36,137 nt of DNA from an uncultured Nocardioidaceae bacterium. Lineage in GTDB: Bacteria > Actinomycetota > Actinomycetes > Propionibacteriales > Nocardioidaceae. Location of the stretch: positions 1-36,137 of the forward strand of contig CADCUJ010000039.1 in assembly GCA_902805855.1 (NCBI GenBank), written 5' to 3'. Made by a program: the position numbers and the translations under genes. Under the pieces are notes generated by a model that was not told the DNA's origin, searched no databases, and saw nothing but the letters and a program-made list of their open reading frames with translations. This document shows, in pieces, positions 1 to 7,498 of this stretch (the stretch's first letter is position 1; every line of letters begins with the position of its first letter).

Positions 1-1311
1 GGCCGCTTCTGCGCGGGGCGCGAGCAGCGGAGAGAAGCCGGGGTTGAGCTGCAAGGCGCGGCGAAGAAGGCGTCGAGCAGCGTCCCGGTCGTCAAGGGCG
101 TTCGCGATCATCGCGTGGTGGTAGGAGAACAACGCGCTCTTGGTGCCCAGCCGGGCTGCCTGGCGGGCATAGCCGAGCGCCTCACGGTCCCGACCAGCAA
201 CGTGCAGAGCCCACGCGTAGGCGTCCGCGGCCTCGATGCTGCGCTGGGTCCGCCACGTCGCTCGAGCAGCCCGCACGGCCGCTCGTCCACGACCCCGGTC
301 GGCGTCGAAGAGCGCCATCTCGAGATCGACACTGGCGCCTTGTGCCTCGAACAGGGAACGCGTCGCCGCGACCAGCGCTTCCTGGCGTTCAGCCGCCTGC
401 TCCCGCCCCAGCGACCGAAGCAGGTCGGCGTACGCGATCAGGTACGTCGGCGTCGGCAGCCGCTGGACGACCGCCCGGTAGAGGTCGACCGCTCTCGCGT
501 TCTCTCCACGCGCCGCCGCGACCTTTGCCTGGCCGGCGAGCAGCGGCGTGTAGCTGGGGTCGCGACGCAGCCCCCGCGCGTAGTAGCCGGCCGCGTTGTC
601 GAGGTCACCGGAGTTCCAGGCGAGCTCGCCCAGGTAGAGCAGGCAGAAGGCCTGGTCTGACGGGCGCTCAGCCTCTTCCAGAGCCCGTCGCAGGGCCATC
701 TTCGCGAGTGCGACCTCGCCGTCCAGCTCCCAGGTGTAGGACGCTCGGGTGAACGACGGGACGCCGGGCTGCAGGTCGAGCATCCGCTGCAGCTCCTTGC
801 GGGCCTGCCCGTAGCGGCCGAGCTGCTGCAGGGCGTCGGTGAGGATGCCCTGGTTCGTCGCGCTGTAAGGGTTGATCCGCTGCGCTCGTCGCGCGAGCCG
901 CAGGGCTGCGTGGAAGTCATGCTTCGCGGCCGCGAGTGCGGCCTGGCCGGTGAGTGCGGCCGCGTTGCCCTCGGGCTCGATCCGCAGCGATCTGCGGAAC
1001 GCCCCCGCCGCCTTGGGATAGTACGTCGGGTCGCCGGTGGCGGCAGCCTGCTGCACGTAGGCGGTGCCCAACGAAGCCCATGCCGGGTGGTCACCGGGAA
1101 GTCTGCGCAGGCGCTCCTGGAGCGAGCGGACGATGTCGGCCAGGTCGGCGTTGCTCGTCGGAACGAGCACCTCGGTGGTGACTGGCCGCCCGGGCGGAGG
1201 GGCAGGCTGGACCGGACCGCCCCGGGTGAAGAAGATCCCGAGGCCGAACATGGACACACCGAGGGTCAGCACGACCAGGATCGTGCCCACTCGGCCGAGG
1301 CGAAGACTCAC
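1..1311 (-). CDS. Membrane-anchored TPR-repeat protein (3' end outside window)
   Basis: The reading frame starts with GTG at 1309–1311 and stays open to the left edge, so about 437 codons are visible and the C-terminus is missing. The first residues (VSLRLGRVGTILVVLTLGVS) form a short basic N-terminus and a single membrane segment at about 8–29. A proline-rich stretch and then a helical array of degenerate tetratricopeptide repeats follow, with spaced A/G/Y/P positions such as YGQARKEL, YLGELAWNSGDLDNAAGYYARG and ALGYARQAARLG. TPR arrays are protein-binding scaffolds; here it would lie outside the membrane. The start overlaps the sortase stop (GTGA), so the two genes are translationally coupled and belong to the DUF4331–sortase operon. 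The specific partner cannot be told. Longer open frames on the other frames of this stretch lack TPR-like sequence and are shadows. Confidence 0.85.
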   Translation of the reverse strand, partial: MSLRLGRVGTILVVLTLGVSMFGLGIFFTRGGPVQPAPPPGRPVTTEVLVPTSNADLADIVRSLQERLRRLPGDHPAWASLGTAYVQQAAATGDPTYYPKAAGAFRRSLRIEPEGNAAALTGQAALAAAKHDFHAALRLARRAQRINPYSATNQGILTDALQQLGRYGQARKELQRMLDLQPGVPSFTRASYTWELDGEVALAKMALRRALEEAERPSDQAFCLLYLGELAWNSGDLDNAAGYYARGLRRDPSYTPLLAGQAKVAAARGENARAVDLYRAVVQRLPTPTYLIAYADLLRSLGREQAAERQEALVAATRSLFEAQGASVDLEMALFDADRGRGRAAVRAARATWRTQRSIEAADAYAWALHVAGRDREALGYARQAARLGTKSALFSYHHAMIANALDDRDAARRLLRRALQLNPGFSPLLAPRAEAA

Positions 1312-2324
1312 CTTCGCTGCTCCCTGTCTGCCTTGGTGTCGTTGGTGGCCAGCCTCTTCTCGCTGTCCTCGGTCAACCGCGTCAACCAGCCCGGCTTGGC
1401 GTTCGCGCCGTCGCCGGCCGCCCCGCCTTCGTTCTCGCGAGCCTGTCGTCGGGACCGGTCGGGCGTCTTGCTCCTCTCGTCCGAAGAGGCCAGCTTGCGT
1501 TCGCTGTCGTCGGTCAACCGCTTGGACCAGCCCGACCTGCTACCCGGGGGTGGGATCCGCTTCACGAACTCGGCGAAGGCCACCACGTTGTCGGAGTAGG
1601 CCTGGGCCTCGGTGTTGAACGTTCCTCCGCAGGTGAGCAGGTGCAGCGTCGGCACGCCGTCCGGACGGTACACCTTGGCGGAGGGGAACTTGGTTCGGTC
1701 GTACGAGTGCACCTCACGGATCGCGAAGACGGTCCTGGACCCATCGTCCAGACCGACCCGTATCCGGTCACCCTCAGCCAGCTCGGAGAGCCGGTAGAAC
1801 ACTGCCGGTCCGGTGGGTGAGTCGAGGTGCCCCACCATCACCGCGGCCCCCTGCTCACCCGGGGCCGGGCCACCGCCCCACCAGCCGATGTCGGTGTAGT
1901 CGTCCGGCACCTGGAGATCGGTGCCCACGACGGCGAGCTCGGTCAGATCCTGGTCGATGCCCATGGCCGGAATCCGGACGGAAATCGGCTCCAACAGGTC
2001 TGCTGGGCGTTGCACCGTCGCTCCGCCGGAACGGAGCCTCGGTCCGGTCGGCTCCACCGGAGGTTCGATGGGCGGCGGTGGTGGCAGCGAGGCCCTGACG
2101 AACCGTCGGTTCCCGTCAGGACGGTAGGCCGGTCCGTGGTCGACGATGAGCCGAGGCGCCGGGGCCGCTGCCGGCTCCGGCGCCTCACTGGCCGCGATGG
2201 AGCCGCCGGACCACACCAGCAGGGCAGTGCCCAGGCCGATGAGGGTCACGGCGGCCCATCGAGAGCGGCCCGGTGGGCGGGAGGACTCCTGACTACCCGC
2301 CCACCGGTTCTCTGGAGAGAGCAC
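1308..2324 (-). CDS. Class F sortase with repeated C-terminal tail
   Basis: A 338-residue protein with an N-terminal membrane segment (about 23–40), a Pro-rich linker (about 80–95) and a sortase domain at about 112–255. The catalytic His is in GHLDS (H166) and the Cys in LLTCGG (C232), which is the class E/F pattern. Sortases are membrane transpeptidases that cleave a C-terminal sorting signal and attach the protein to the cell wall or to another protein. No Arg occurs between residues 233 and 255, where the catalytic Arg would normally be sought. The last 80 residues are a highly charged extension with two similar 18-residue units (265–282 and 312–329), which is not part of a normal sortase. 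It begins with GTG three bases after the DUF4331 stop and overlaps the TPR gene at its end. The neighbouring DUF4331 protein is the obvious candidate substrate (inference). Confidence 0.9.
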   Translation of the reverse strand: MLSPENRWAGSQESSRPPGRSRWAAVTLIGLGTALLVWSGGSIAASEAPEPAAAPAPRLIVDHGPAYRPDGNRRFVRASLPPPPPIEPPVEPTGPRLRSGGATVQRPADLLEPISVRIPAMGIDQDLTELAVVGTDLQVPDDYTDIGWWGGGPAPGEQGAAVMVGHLDSPTGPAVFYRLSELAEGDRIRVGLDDGSRTVFAIREVHSYDRTKFPSAKVYRPDGVPTLHLLTCGGTFNTEAQAYSDNVVAFAEFVKRIPPPGSRSGWSKRLTDDSERKLASSDERSKTPDRSRRQARENEGGAAGDGANAKPGWLTRLTEDSEKRLATNDTKADREQRR

Positions 2325-2327
2325 CTC

Positions 2328-3911
2328 TCAGTTCTCAGCCCCGACGCGCCCTCGGCGGTACACGCCGACACCGATTCCTGCGAGAAGCAGGCCCAGTGCG
2401 GCTGCCGAGATCGGCAGGGTCGGGATCGACCCGTCGGTCACAGGGGCAACGGCGTCCGTCCGAGTACCGGCCGTGGAACCCAGCTCGACAGAGCCGGACT
2501 GGTCGGCGGTGCCACCGGCACCGGCGCCCACACCACCGGACGGGGCACCCGTGCCCGAGCCCGAGTGCGGCAGCGCCACGTACGGGAACGTCTCACCGAA
2601 CGGTAGGTCGTTCTCGTTGACGCCGTCACCGGCCGCGAGTGCCTTGACGAGCTTCCCGGTCCGCACAGCGCCCTCGAGCGCCTGGATCTCGATGTCGACG
2701 ACGTCGTCGCTCAGCCGGCGACCGTTCGGGAACCCGGCGTTGTCGCCACCGAGCACACCGAGACGGTTGGGCTCCTCCGCCGGCGGGATGGAGGTGTTCA
2801 GCCGCAGCATCTCGGCCGGCTGCACCTCACCCTTGGGCATGTTCAGCCCCTTGATCCCGGTAAGGAAGATCGAGAAGATGTCGTCCCGCGGTGCCTTCGG
2901 CGCCGGGATCCCGTAGATCGCCTCGATCAGCTTCGGGACCTCGGGGTCGTTGACCCGGTCCACGACGGGCTGCACCGTGGCGTCCTTGGCCGGAGGAAGC
3001 GCGTTGAACGCGTCCTTCAGCGCCGCAGGAACCACGACCTCGTTGACCAGGGGCATCCCGATACGGGATACCTGGACGTACTCGCCGCGGAAGGACTGGG
3101 TGCCGTCGGCGTTGCGGATCTGCATGCTCGGCCGCTGCGTCGTGCTCCACACACCCACCACGGGGTCGTTGCTGGAGGTGATGTCGCTGCTCGGCACCTG
3201 CAGTGCGATGGACTGCACGTTGTAGCCGCTCAGCGTGTCCGCCCCGGTCTCGGAGAGGTCCCCACCGTAGAGCAGGTCGAAGACCCTCAGGTCGAGGAAG
3301 AACGGGTCGTCGGCCTGTCCGGCGAAGGACTGGGCGCCGTTGTCGAGCGGGGTGATCGCCCGCGCGCGCAAGCCGGCGTAGTCCGGCATCGACGCCGTTC
3401 CGACGTTCGAAGGAGCCACCGGCGCGTTGTTGACCAGTGTCTGCGACTGACCGCCGCGGATCTCCTCCAGCTTGTAGGTCTGCCGGACGAGGAGGTTCTC
3501 GTCGTCCAGCTCGGTCACGGGGCCGTTGTTGTACAGGAACGTGTCGGTGCCACGGTTGTCGGTCGTCTTGAACGTCCACCGGTAGGTGATGTCCGGCTTG
3601 GCGTCGCCGTCGTTGTCGAGGTTGATGTCGTACTGCGCGTCCTCGGCGAACTGGTAGAAGTTCGGTCCTCCGGCCGGCTCCTCGAACGGCAGCCAGTTCG
3701 CGATGAGGGTCGTCGTGTCCGGTGAGTCCGGGCTGACGAACGCGTAGACGTCGGTGTTGTCCGCCTTCGGGTCATCGGTGATCAACGGAGCTTCACGGTG
3801 GCTGGATGCTGTACCCATCTCCGCCGCGAACAGCATCGCCGAGCCACCGACGGCTACCGCCGCAGCGGACAGGCACGCGACGGCACTGCGAAAGTGTCTG
3901 TTGCGAGACAT
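2328..3911 (-). CDS. Secreted DUF4331-family protein, candidate sortase substrate
   Basis: A 527-residue protein with an N-terminal signal peptide (about 1–35, ending near AEMGTASS). The DUF4331 hallmarks follow: SSHREAPLI, ADNTDVYAF, GGPNFYQF and NLDNDGDAKPDI, an Asp-rich probable metal-binding stretch. The family is abundant in secreted bacterial proteins but has no established biochemical role that I can name. Near the C-terminus, a Gly/Ser/Ala-rich linker leads to LPISA (499–503), a hydrophobic segment and a basic tail (RRGR). This is the layout of a cell-wall sorting signal, with S and A in place of T and G. If not sorted, it would be a C-terminally anchored membrane protein. The start is supported by AGAAAGG about 6 bases upstream. 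It is the first gene of the operon with the sortase and the TPR protein. Confidence 0.9.
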   Translation of the reverse strand: MSRNRHFRSAVACLSAAAVAVGGSAMLFAAEMGTASSHREAPLITDDPKADNTDVYAFVSPDSPDTTTLIANWLPFEEPAGGPNFYQFAEDAQYDINLDNDGDAKPDITYRWTFKTTDNRGTDTFLYNNGPVTELDDENLLVRQTYKLEEIRGGQSQTLVNNAPVAPSNVGTASMPDYAGLRARAITPLDNGAQSFAGQADDPFFLDLRVFDLLYGGDLSETGADTLSGYNVQSIALQVPSSDITSSNDPVVGVWSTTQRPSMQIRNADGTQSFRGEYVQVSRIGMPLVNEVVVPAALKDAFNALPPAKDATVQPVVDRVNDPEVPKLIEAIYGIPAPKAPRDDIFSIFLTGIKGLNMPKGEVQPAEMLRLNTSIPPAEEPNRLGVLGGDNAGFPNGRRLSDDVVDIEIQALEGAVRTGKLVKALAAGDGVNENDLPFGETFPYVALPHSGSGTGAPSGGVGAGAGGTADQSGSVELGSTAGTRTDAVAPVTDGSIPTLPISAAALGLLLAGIGVGVYRRGRVGAEN

Positions 3912-4043
3912 GTCGAACCTTTCTTCGTTGGAGGCCGATCTCGGCCCGGGTTCCGCCTCATCGGGTCAAGGCGGTGCCGCCGACTCCCTTCACGCCGGAA
4001 TAACGGCAGGTCGGTGGAAGGCCCCGGATGTCCGGTTGGTCAC

Positions 4044-4057
4044 CCACACGAGTGTGG
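4044..4057. repeat. Inverted repeat in the divergent DUF4331/hydrolase spacer
   Basis: CCACAC-GA-GTGTGG, a perfect 6-bp inverted repeat with a 2-base spacer, lies in the 243-bp gap (3912–4154) between two divergent genes. It could be an operator. The gap also has a direct repeat of GGTCGG (about 4075–4089). Otherwise I see only the DUF4331 ribosome-binding site at about 3918–3924 and no convincing -35/-10 pair. Confidence 0.35.
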
Positions 4058-4154
4058 TTCGGAGCACACTCAGAGGTCGGATGGGTCGGTTCGGAAACTT
4101 TCTTTACCGGCCGATTTCGCCCATCACGCTCCGGCACCGCCGCGAACAACAGCC

Positions 4155-5048
4155 ATGGGCGCGTTCGCTGACTTGAGGGCGGGCCTGATCCAGCGCTCGG
4201 CCCCTCGGGCGGCCGACTACGGGGCGCACCTGTACTTCTCCGGCATCGACCTGCCTCCGCCGGGGTCGATCCGGGTGCCGACGCGCCACGGTGAGGTGCG
4301 TTGCGACGTGTACCGGCCGCGTGAGGCGGCGGGGCCTCCCCCGGTCTACGTCCACTTCCACGGCGGAGCCTTCCTCATGCGGTATCCGAAGATGGACGAC
4401 TTCTTCGCCAGGTTCCTCGCCGCCGAGTGCGGCGCGGTGGTGGTCAACGTGGACTACGACGTCGCTCCGCAGGTTCGCTACCCCGTGGCGCAGGAGCAGG
4501 CGCACGACGTCCTCGCCTGGGTGGCACGCAACAGCGACGTGCTGGCTGCGGACGCGACCAGACTCGCGATCGGTGGCTTCAGCGCCGGCGGCAACCTGGC
4601 CGCGTCGGCCTGTCTGCAGGCGCGCGACCGCGCGTCGTGCGCACCCGCCTTGCAGGTCCTCGGTGTCCCGTCCTTGGACGTGGCGGAGGCTGTCCAGGAG
4701 AAGTCGTCTCCGATCACCACCCCGATGGTCACGCCGGGCCTGCAGCGGTTGGTCCGCAAGACGTACTTCCGCAACGCGTCGCGGCGCGCGGAGCCCTACG
4801 CCTCGCCACTGCTCGCGGCCGACGTCACCGGCCTGCCCCCTGCGGTGATCATCACCGCGGCGTTCGACGTGCTGCGCGCCGAGGGGGACGCGTACGCCCG
4901 CCGGCTCGCCGAGGCGGGCATCGAGGTCGTGCACCGGGTGGTCCCGAATGCCGACCACTACTTCCTCGACGGCGACCGCACCGGCGCACGCGGCCTGCTC
5001 GACCTGATCGCCCGGACGATGAACGCCAAGCTGTCGGTGAGCGCCTGA
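4155..5048 (+). CDS. Alpha/beta hydrolase, HSL family (esterase/lipase)
   Basis: A 297-residue protein of the hormone-sensitive-lipase-like fold (abhydrolase_3). The oxyanion-hole motif HFHGGAF is at 67–73, the nucleophile elbow GFSAGGN has Ser143, the acid is in FDVLRAE (D238) and the base in NADHYF (H268), so the complete Ser–Asp–His triad is present. Such enzymes hydrolyse carboxylic esters; the substrate cannot be told. The frame is open about 350 bases further upstream, but the ATG at 4155 gives the usual family N-terminus and the upstream residues look like non-coding translation. No signal peptide is present, so it is probably cytoplasmic. A HAD-family gene follows 22 bases later on the same strand, probably in the same transcript or with its own start. 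Confidence 0.88.
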   Translation: MGAFADLRAGLIQRSAPRAADYGAHLYFSGIDLPPPGSIRVPTRHGEVRCDVYRPREAAGPPPVYVHFHGGAFLMRYPKMDDFFARFLAAECGAVVVNVDYDVAPQVRYPVAQEQAHDVLAWVARNSDVLAADATRLAIGGFSAGGNLAASACLQARDRASCAPALQVLGVPSLDVAEAVQEKSSPITTPMVTPGLQRLVRKTYFRNASRRAEPYASPLLAADVTGLPPAVIITAAFDVLRAEGDAYARRLAEAGIEVVHRVVPNADHYFLDGDRTGARGLLDLIARTMNAKLSVSA

Positions 5049-5070
5049 ACGCCCGTGATACCAAAGCCGT

Positions 5071-5730
5071 GTGCGACCGGAGCTGGTGATCTTCGACTGT
5101 GACGGTGTCCTCGTCGACACCGAGCGGCTGACGGTCGCCGTCGAGGCGCGGGTGCTCACCGAGCTGGGCTGGCCGCACACTCCCGACGACGTTGTGGCTC
5201 GATTCATGGGCAGGAGCAGCCAGGCGATGCTGGCCGACATCGAGGCGGTGCTCGGCGCCGAGCCGACCAGGAGGTTCGACGAGCTGGCGACCGCCGAGGT
5301 CGAGGCGGCCTTCGCCCGAGAGCTGGTGGCCGTGTCCGGCGTCGAGGCGGTCGCCGACGCCCTGGACCGTGCCGGTGTCGCGACCTGCGTCGCGTCCAGC
5401 GGGTCCCACGCCAAGATGCGACGCACCCTCGGGTTGACCGGCCTCTACGAACGGTTCGAGGGCCGGATCTTCTCGGCGGAGGAGGTCGTCACCGGCAAGC
5501 CTGCTCCGGACCTCTTCCTGCACTCGGCGGCGGCGATGGGGCGTGAGCCGGCGTCGACGGCGGTCGTCGAGGACAGCGTGCCCGGCGTCCGGGCCGCGGT
5601 GGCCGCCGGGATGACTGCCTACGGGTTCGCCGGCGGGTTGAGCCGCACGGACGCGCTGGTGCAGGCGGGCGCTCGGGTCTTCCACGAGATGGACGAGCTG
5701 GTCGGGCTGCTCGGCCTCGAACCCGCCTGA
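5071..5730 (+). CDS. HAD-family phosphatase (beta-phosphoglucomutase-like)
   Basis: A 219-residue HAD superfamily hydrolase, subfamily IA. Motif I is IFDCDGVLVD (nucleophile D9, acid D11), motif II the Ser of VASSGS, motif III the Lys of TGKPAPDLF, and motif IV the acidic pair in VVEDSVPGV. An alpha-helical cap sits between motifs I and II. Members dephosphorylate small phosphometabolites such as sugar phosphates and 2-phosphoglycolate; specificity is not evident. The start is GTG at 5071. TACCAA at 5059–5064 sits exactly 6 bases before it, a near-match to the leaderless -10 pattern seen elsewhere in this window. It converges on the PAP2 gene with a 17-base gap. Confidence 0.88.
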   Translation: MRPELVIFDCDGVLVDTERLTVAVEARVLTELGWPHTPDDVVARFMGRSSQAMLADIEAVLGAEPTRRFDELATAEVEAAFARELVAVSGVEAVADALDRAGVATCVASSGSHAKMRRTLGLTGLYERFEGRIFSAEEVVTGKPAPDLFLHSAAAMGREPASTAVVEDSVPGVRAAVAAGMTAYGFAGGLSRTDALVQAGARVFHEMDELVGLLGLEPA

Positions 5731-5747
5731 CCCGGCGACGTCGATCG

Positions 5748-6539
5748 CTACTTCGCCGAGCTACCCGGGACCTCCGCCACCCGCTCAGTGTCCGCGAGTC
5801 GTTGCGCTGACCCGCCCGACCTCATCAGCCGCAGCGGATGCGCCAGCTCGGCGGCTGCCGCTCGCCAACCGCCTCCCAGCTCGAGAGCCGGAAGCGCACG
5901 GTCGACCGACGCAGTGACCTCCAAGACGATGCCACCCACGATGAACCCCGCGACCAGGTCCGCGAACCAGTGCCAGTCCAGCGTCAAGGAGGTGATCAGC
6001 ATCGCGATGGCGAGCGCTCCCACCGCGCCCCAGAGCAGGCCGACGGTACGGCGGCTGGGACGGGAGTACCTGCTGACCAGGTAGACGATGAGCCCGTAGA
6101 CCAGCACGATGTTGGCGCTGTGGCCCGAGGGATAGGCCATGCCGCCGTTGAAGAACGAGGGGTCGACGGTGTACGGGCCTTCCCTGCCGAGGACGACCTT
6201 GAGGATCAGCACGGTCAGGTTCAGCCCGAACACGGCGATCATGGCCACCACCGCCGGCCGCCACGTCGCGTGCCGCCAGCTGAGCATCAGGGCCACTACG
6301 GCGAGGATCGGGAGGCACACCGCCCGCTGGCCGATCCGGTCCACCACGTGGAGCACCGGCCGCCACGGCTCCGGAGGCGGTGCCAGGGTGAAGTACGCGT
6401 CGAACTTGGCGAGCGGCCCCATCGCGAGCAGCGTGACCGCGACGAAGACCAGCGTGAGGAAGCCGGCGAGCGCGAGACCCGACGCCACGTCGGTGTCCCA
6501 GCCGTCCCCGCCTGTCGCCTCTCGGCGTCTCCTGCGCAC
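5748..6539 (-). CDS. PAP2-family membrane phosphatase, degenerate motifs
   Basis: A 263-residue polytopic membrane protein with about five to six hydrophobic segments. The PAP2 motifs are recognisable: K114 leading to GREGP (motif 1), PSGHS at 137–141 (motif 2, catalytic His140) and DWHWFAD (motif 3, H190 and D194). The family dephosphorylates lipid phosphates such as undecaprenyl pyrophosphate or phosphatidic acid on the outer membrane face. Motif 1 ends GP instead of RP, and the SR that should open motif 3 is TS, so phosphate-binding arginines are missing. It may act on an altered substrate or weakly. The GTG start at 6539 has AGGGGAG just upstream (6543–6549), although the 3-base spacing is short. 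It is divergent from fdhD, with only 35–44 bases between starts. Confidence 0.85.
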   Translation of the reverse strand: MRRRRREATGGDGWDTDVASGLALAGFLTLVFVAVTLLAMGPLAKFDAYFTLAPPPEPWRPVLHVVDRIGQRAVCLPILAVVALMLSWRHATWRPAVVAMIAVFGLNLTVLILKVVLGREGPYTVDPSFFNGGMAYPSGHSANIVLVYGLIVYLVSRYSRPSRRTVGLLWGAVGALAIAMLITSLTLDWHWFADLVAGFIVGGIVLEVTASVDRALPALELGGGWRAAAAELAHPLRLMRSGGSAQRLADTERVAEVPGSSAK

Positions 6540-6566
6540 CCGCTCCCCTGCCTGTTCGTCCCCCCA

Positions 6567-6576
6567 AATATAGGGT
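6567..6576. promoter_or_regulatory. Overlapping divergent -10 elements, PAP2 gene and fdhD
   Basis: On the plus strand TAGGGT (6571–6576) lies 7 bases before the GTG at 6584, a leaderless -10 for fdhD. On the minus strand TATATT (6572–6567) would place a start near 6560, giving a roughly 20-base leader with AGGGGAG for the PAP2 gene. The two hexamers share 6571–6572, so RNA polymerase could occupy only one at a time. No clear -35 boxes are seen; CTGACG on the minus strand (6598–6593) is at a long 20-base spacing. Confidence 0.5.
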
Positions 6577-6583
6577 GAGCCGG

Positions 6584-7459
6584 GTGAGGTCTCGTCAGCG
6601 TCCCGGCTCTGTGCAGCGGGTGCGGGTCGGTGAGTTCTCGACCGGCTCGATGCGCGAACGCGAGGACCGGTTGGTCACCGAGGAGCCGCTGGAGATCCGC
6701 CTCGGGTGGCCCGGCCACGCACCGACCCGGCTGAGCGTGACCATGCGTACGCCTGGCGACGACTTCGAGCTGGTGGCGGGCTTCCTGCTGGGCGAGCGGA
6801 TCATCGAGAGTGCGTCAGATCTGCATACCATCTCGTACTGCATCGACCGCACGCTGACACCGGAGCAGCAGTGGAACGTGGTCACCGCCCAGCTCACCGG
6901 CCCACCGCGCCACTCCCCTGCCCTGCGCTTCGACGGCTACACAGCCTCGGCCTGCGGCGTGTGCGGCAAGCAGAGCATCGAGGCGGTGCTGGAGACCGGC
7001 TCGGGACCCGATCTGCGCGACAGGTGGTCCGGCCGGTCGGTTGCCGCCGAGGTGCTCACCGGCCTCCCGGACAGGCTGCGCGAGAGGCAACGCGTCTTCG
7101 GCGACACAGGCGGACTGCATGCAGCGGGCCTGTTCGACGCCGACGGCTCCCCCGCTGTGGTTCGCGAGGACGTCGGCCGCCACAACGCCGTCGACAAGGT
7201 CGTGGGCTCGCTGCTGCTCTCCGACGATGGGCCGTGGGAGCAGCAGGTGGAGCACCTGCCGGTGCTCTGCGTCAGCGGACGGATCGGGTTCGAGCTGGTG
7301 CAGAAGGCGGTCCGGGCCGAAATGAGCCTGATCGCCGCCGTGGGGGCACCGTCCAGCCTTGCCGTGGACCTGGCCTCCGAGGCCGGCCTGTGTGTCGTCG
7401 GCTTCGTGCGCAACGGCCGTTTCGTGGTGTACACGGTGCCGGAGCGGGTCGGCGTGTGA
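6584..7459 (+). CDS. fdhD: FdhD, formate dehydrogenase accessory sulfurtransferase
   Basis: A 291-residue protein of the FdhD family. FdhD passes sulfur from IscS to the molybdenum cofactor of formate dehydrogenases and is needed for their activity. The redox/sulfur-carrying CGVCGK motif is at about 124–129 (C124, C127). Other family blocks are TEEPLEIRL near the N-terminus, DDFELVAGFLLGE, GGLHAAGLFD, VREDVGRHNAVDKVVG and VSGRIGFELVQKA. I place the start at GTG 6584 because a -10 hexamer ends 7 bases upstream; an in-frame GTG at 6575 would add three residues. No formate dehydrogenase or molybdenum cofactor gene lies in the window, so its client is elsewhere. It is followed 39 bases later by sbcD, which has its own promoter. 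Confidence 0.93.
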   Translation: MRSRQRPGSVQRVRVGEFSTGSMREREDRLVTEEPLEIRLGWPGHAPTRLSVTMRTPGDDFELVAGFLLGERIIESASDLHTISYCIDRTLTPEQQWNVVTAQLTGPPRHSPALRFDGYTASACGVCGKQSIEAVLETGSGPDLRDRWSGRSVAAEVLTGLPDRLRERQRVFGDTGGLHAAGLFDADGSPAVVREDVGRHNAVDKVVGSLLLSDDGPWEQQVEHLPVLCVSGRIGFELVQKAVRAEMSLIAAVGAPSSLAVDLASEAGLCVVGFVRNGRFVVYTVPERVGV

Positions 7460-7485
7460 TCCGCGGAAGTGTCGGAGGGGCGATC

Positions 7486-7491
7486 TAGCGT
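7486..7491 (+). promoter_or_regulatory. Leaderless -10 element of sbcD
   Basis: TAGCGT, a TAnnnT hexamer, ends 7 bases before the GTG at 7499. This spacing puts the transcription start at the start codon and decides the sbcD start over the upstream in-frame GTG at 7469. Confidence 0.5.
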
Positions 7492-7498
7492 TCGGTCC

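Noticed and set aside
438-1259. A 273-codon minus-strand frame beginning MCPCSASGSS within the TPR gene
   Set aside because: It is Ser/Arg/Pro-rich; the alternate frame from GTG 1311 has a membrane anchor and clear TPR periodicity and is coupled to the sortase.
3798-4154. N-terminal extension of the alpha/beta hydrolase back to 3798
   Set aside because: It overlaps the divergent DUF4331 gene, and its translation is Arg-rich without structure; ATG 4155 gives the family N-terminus.
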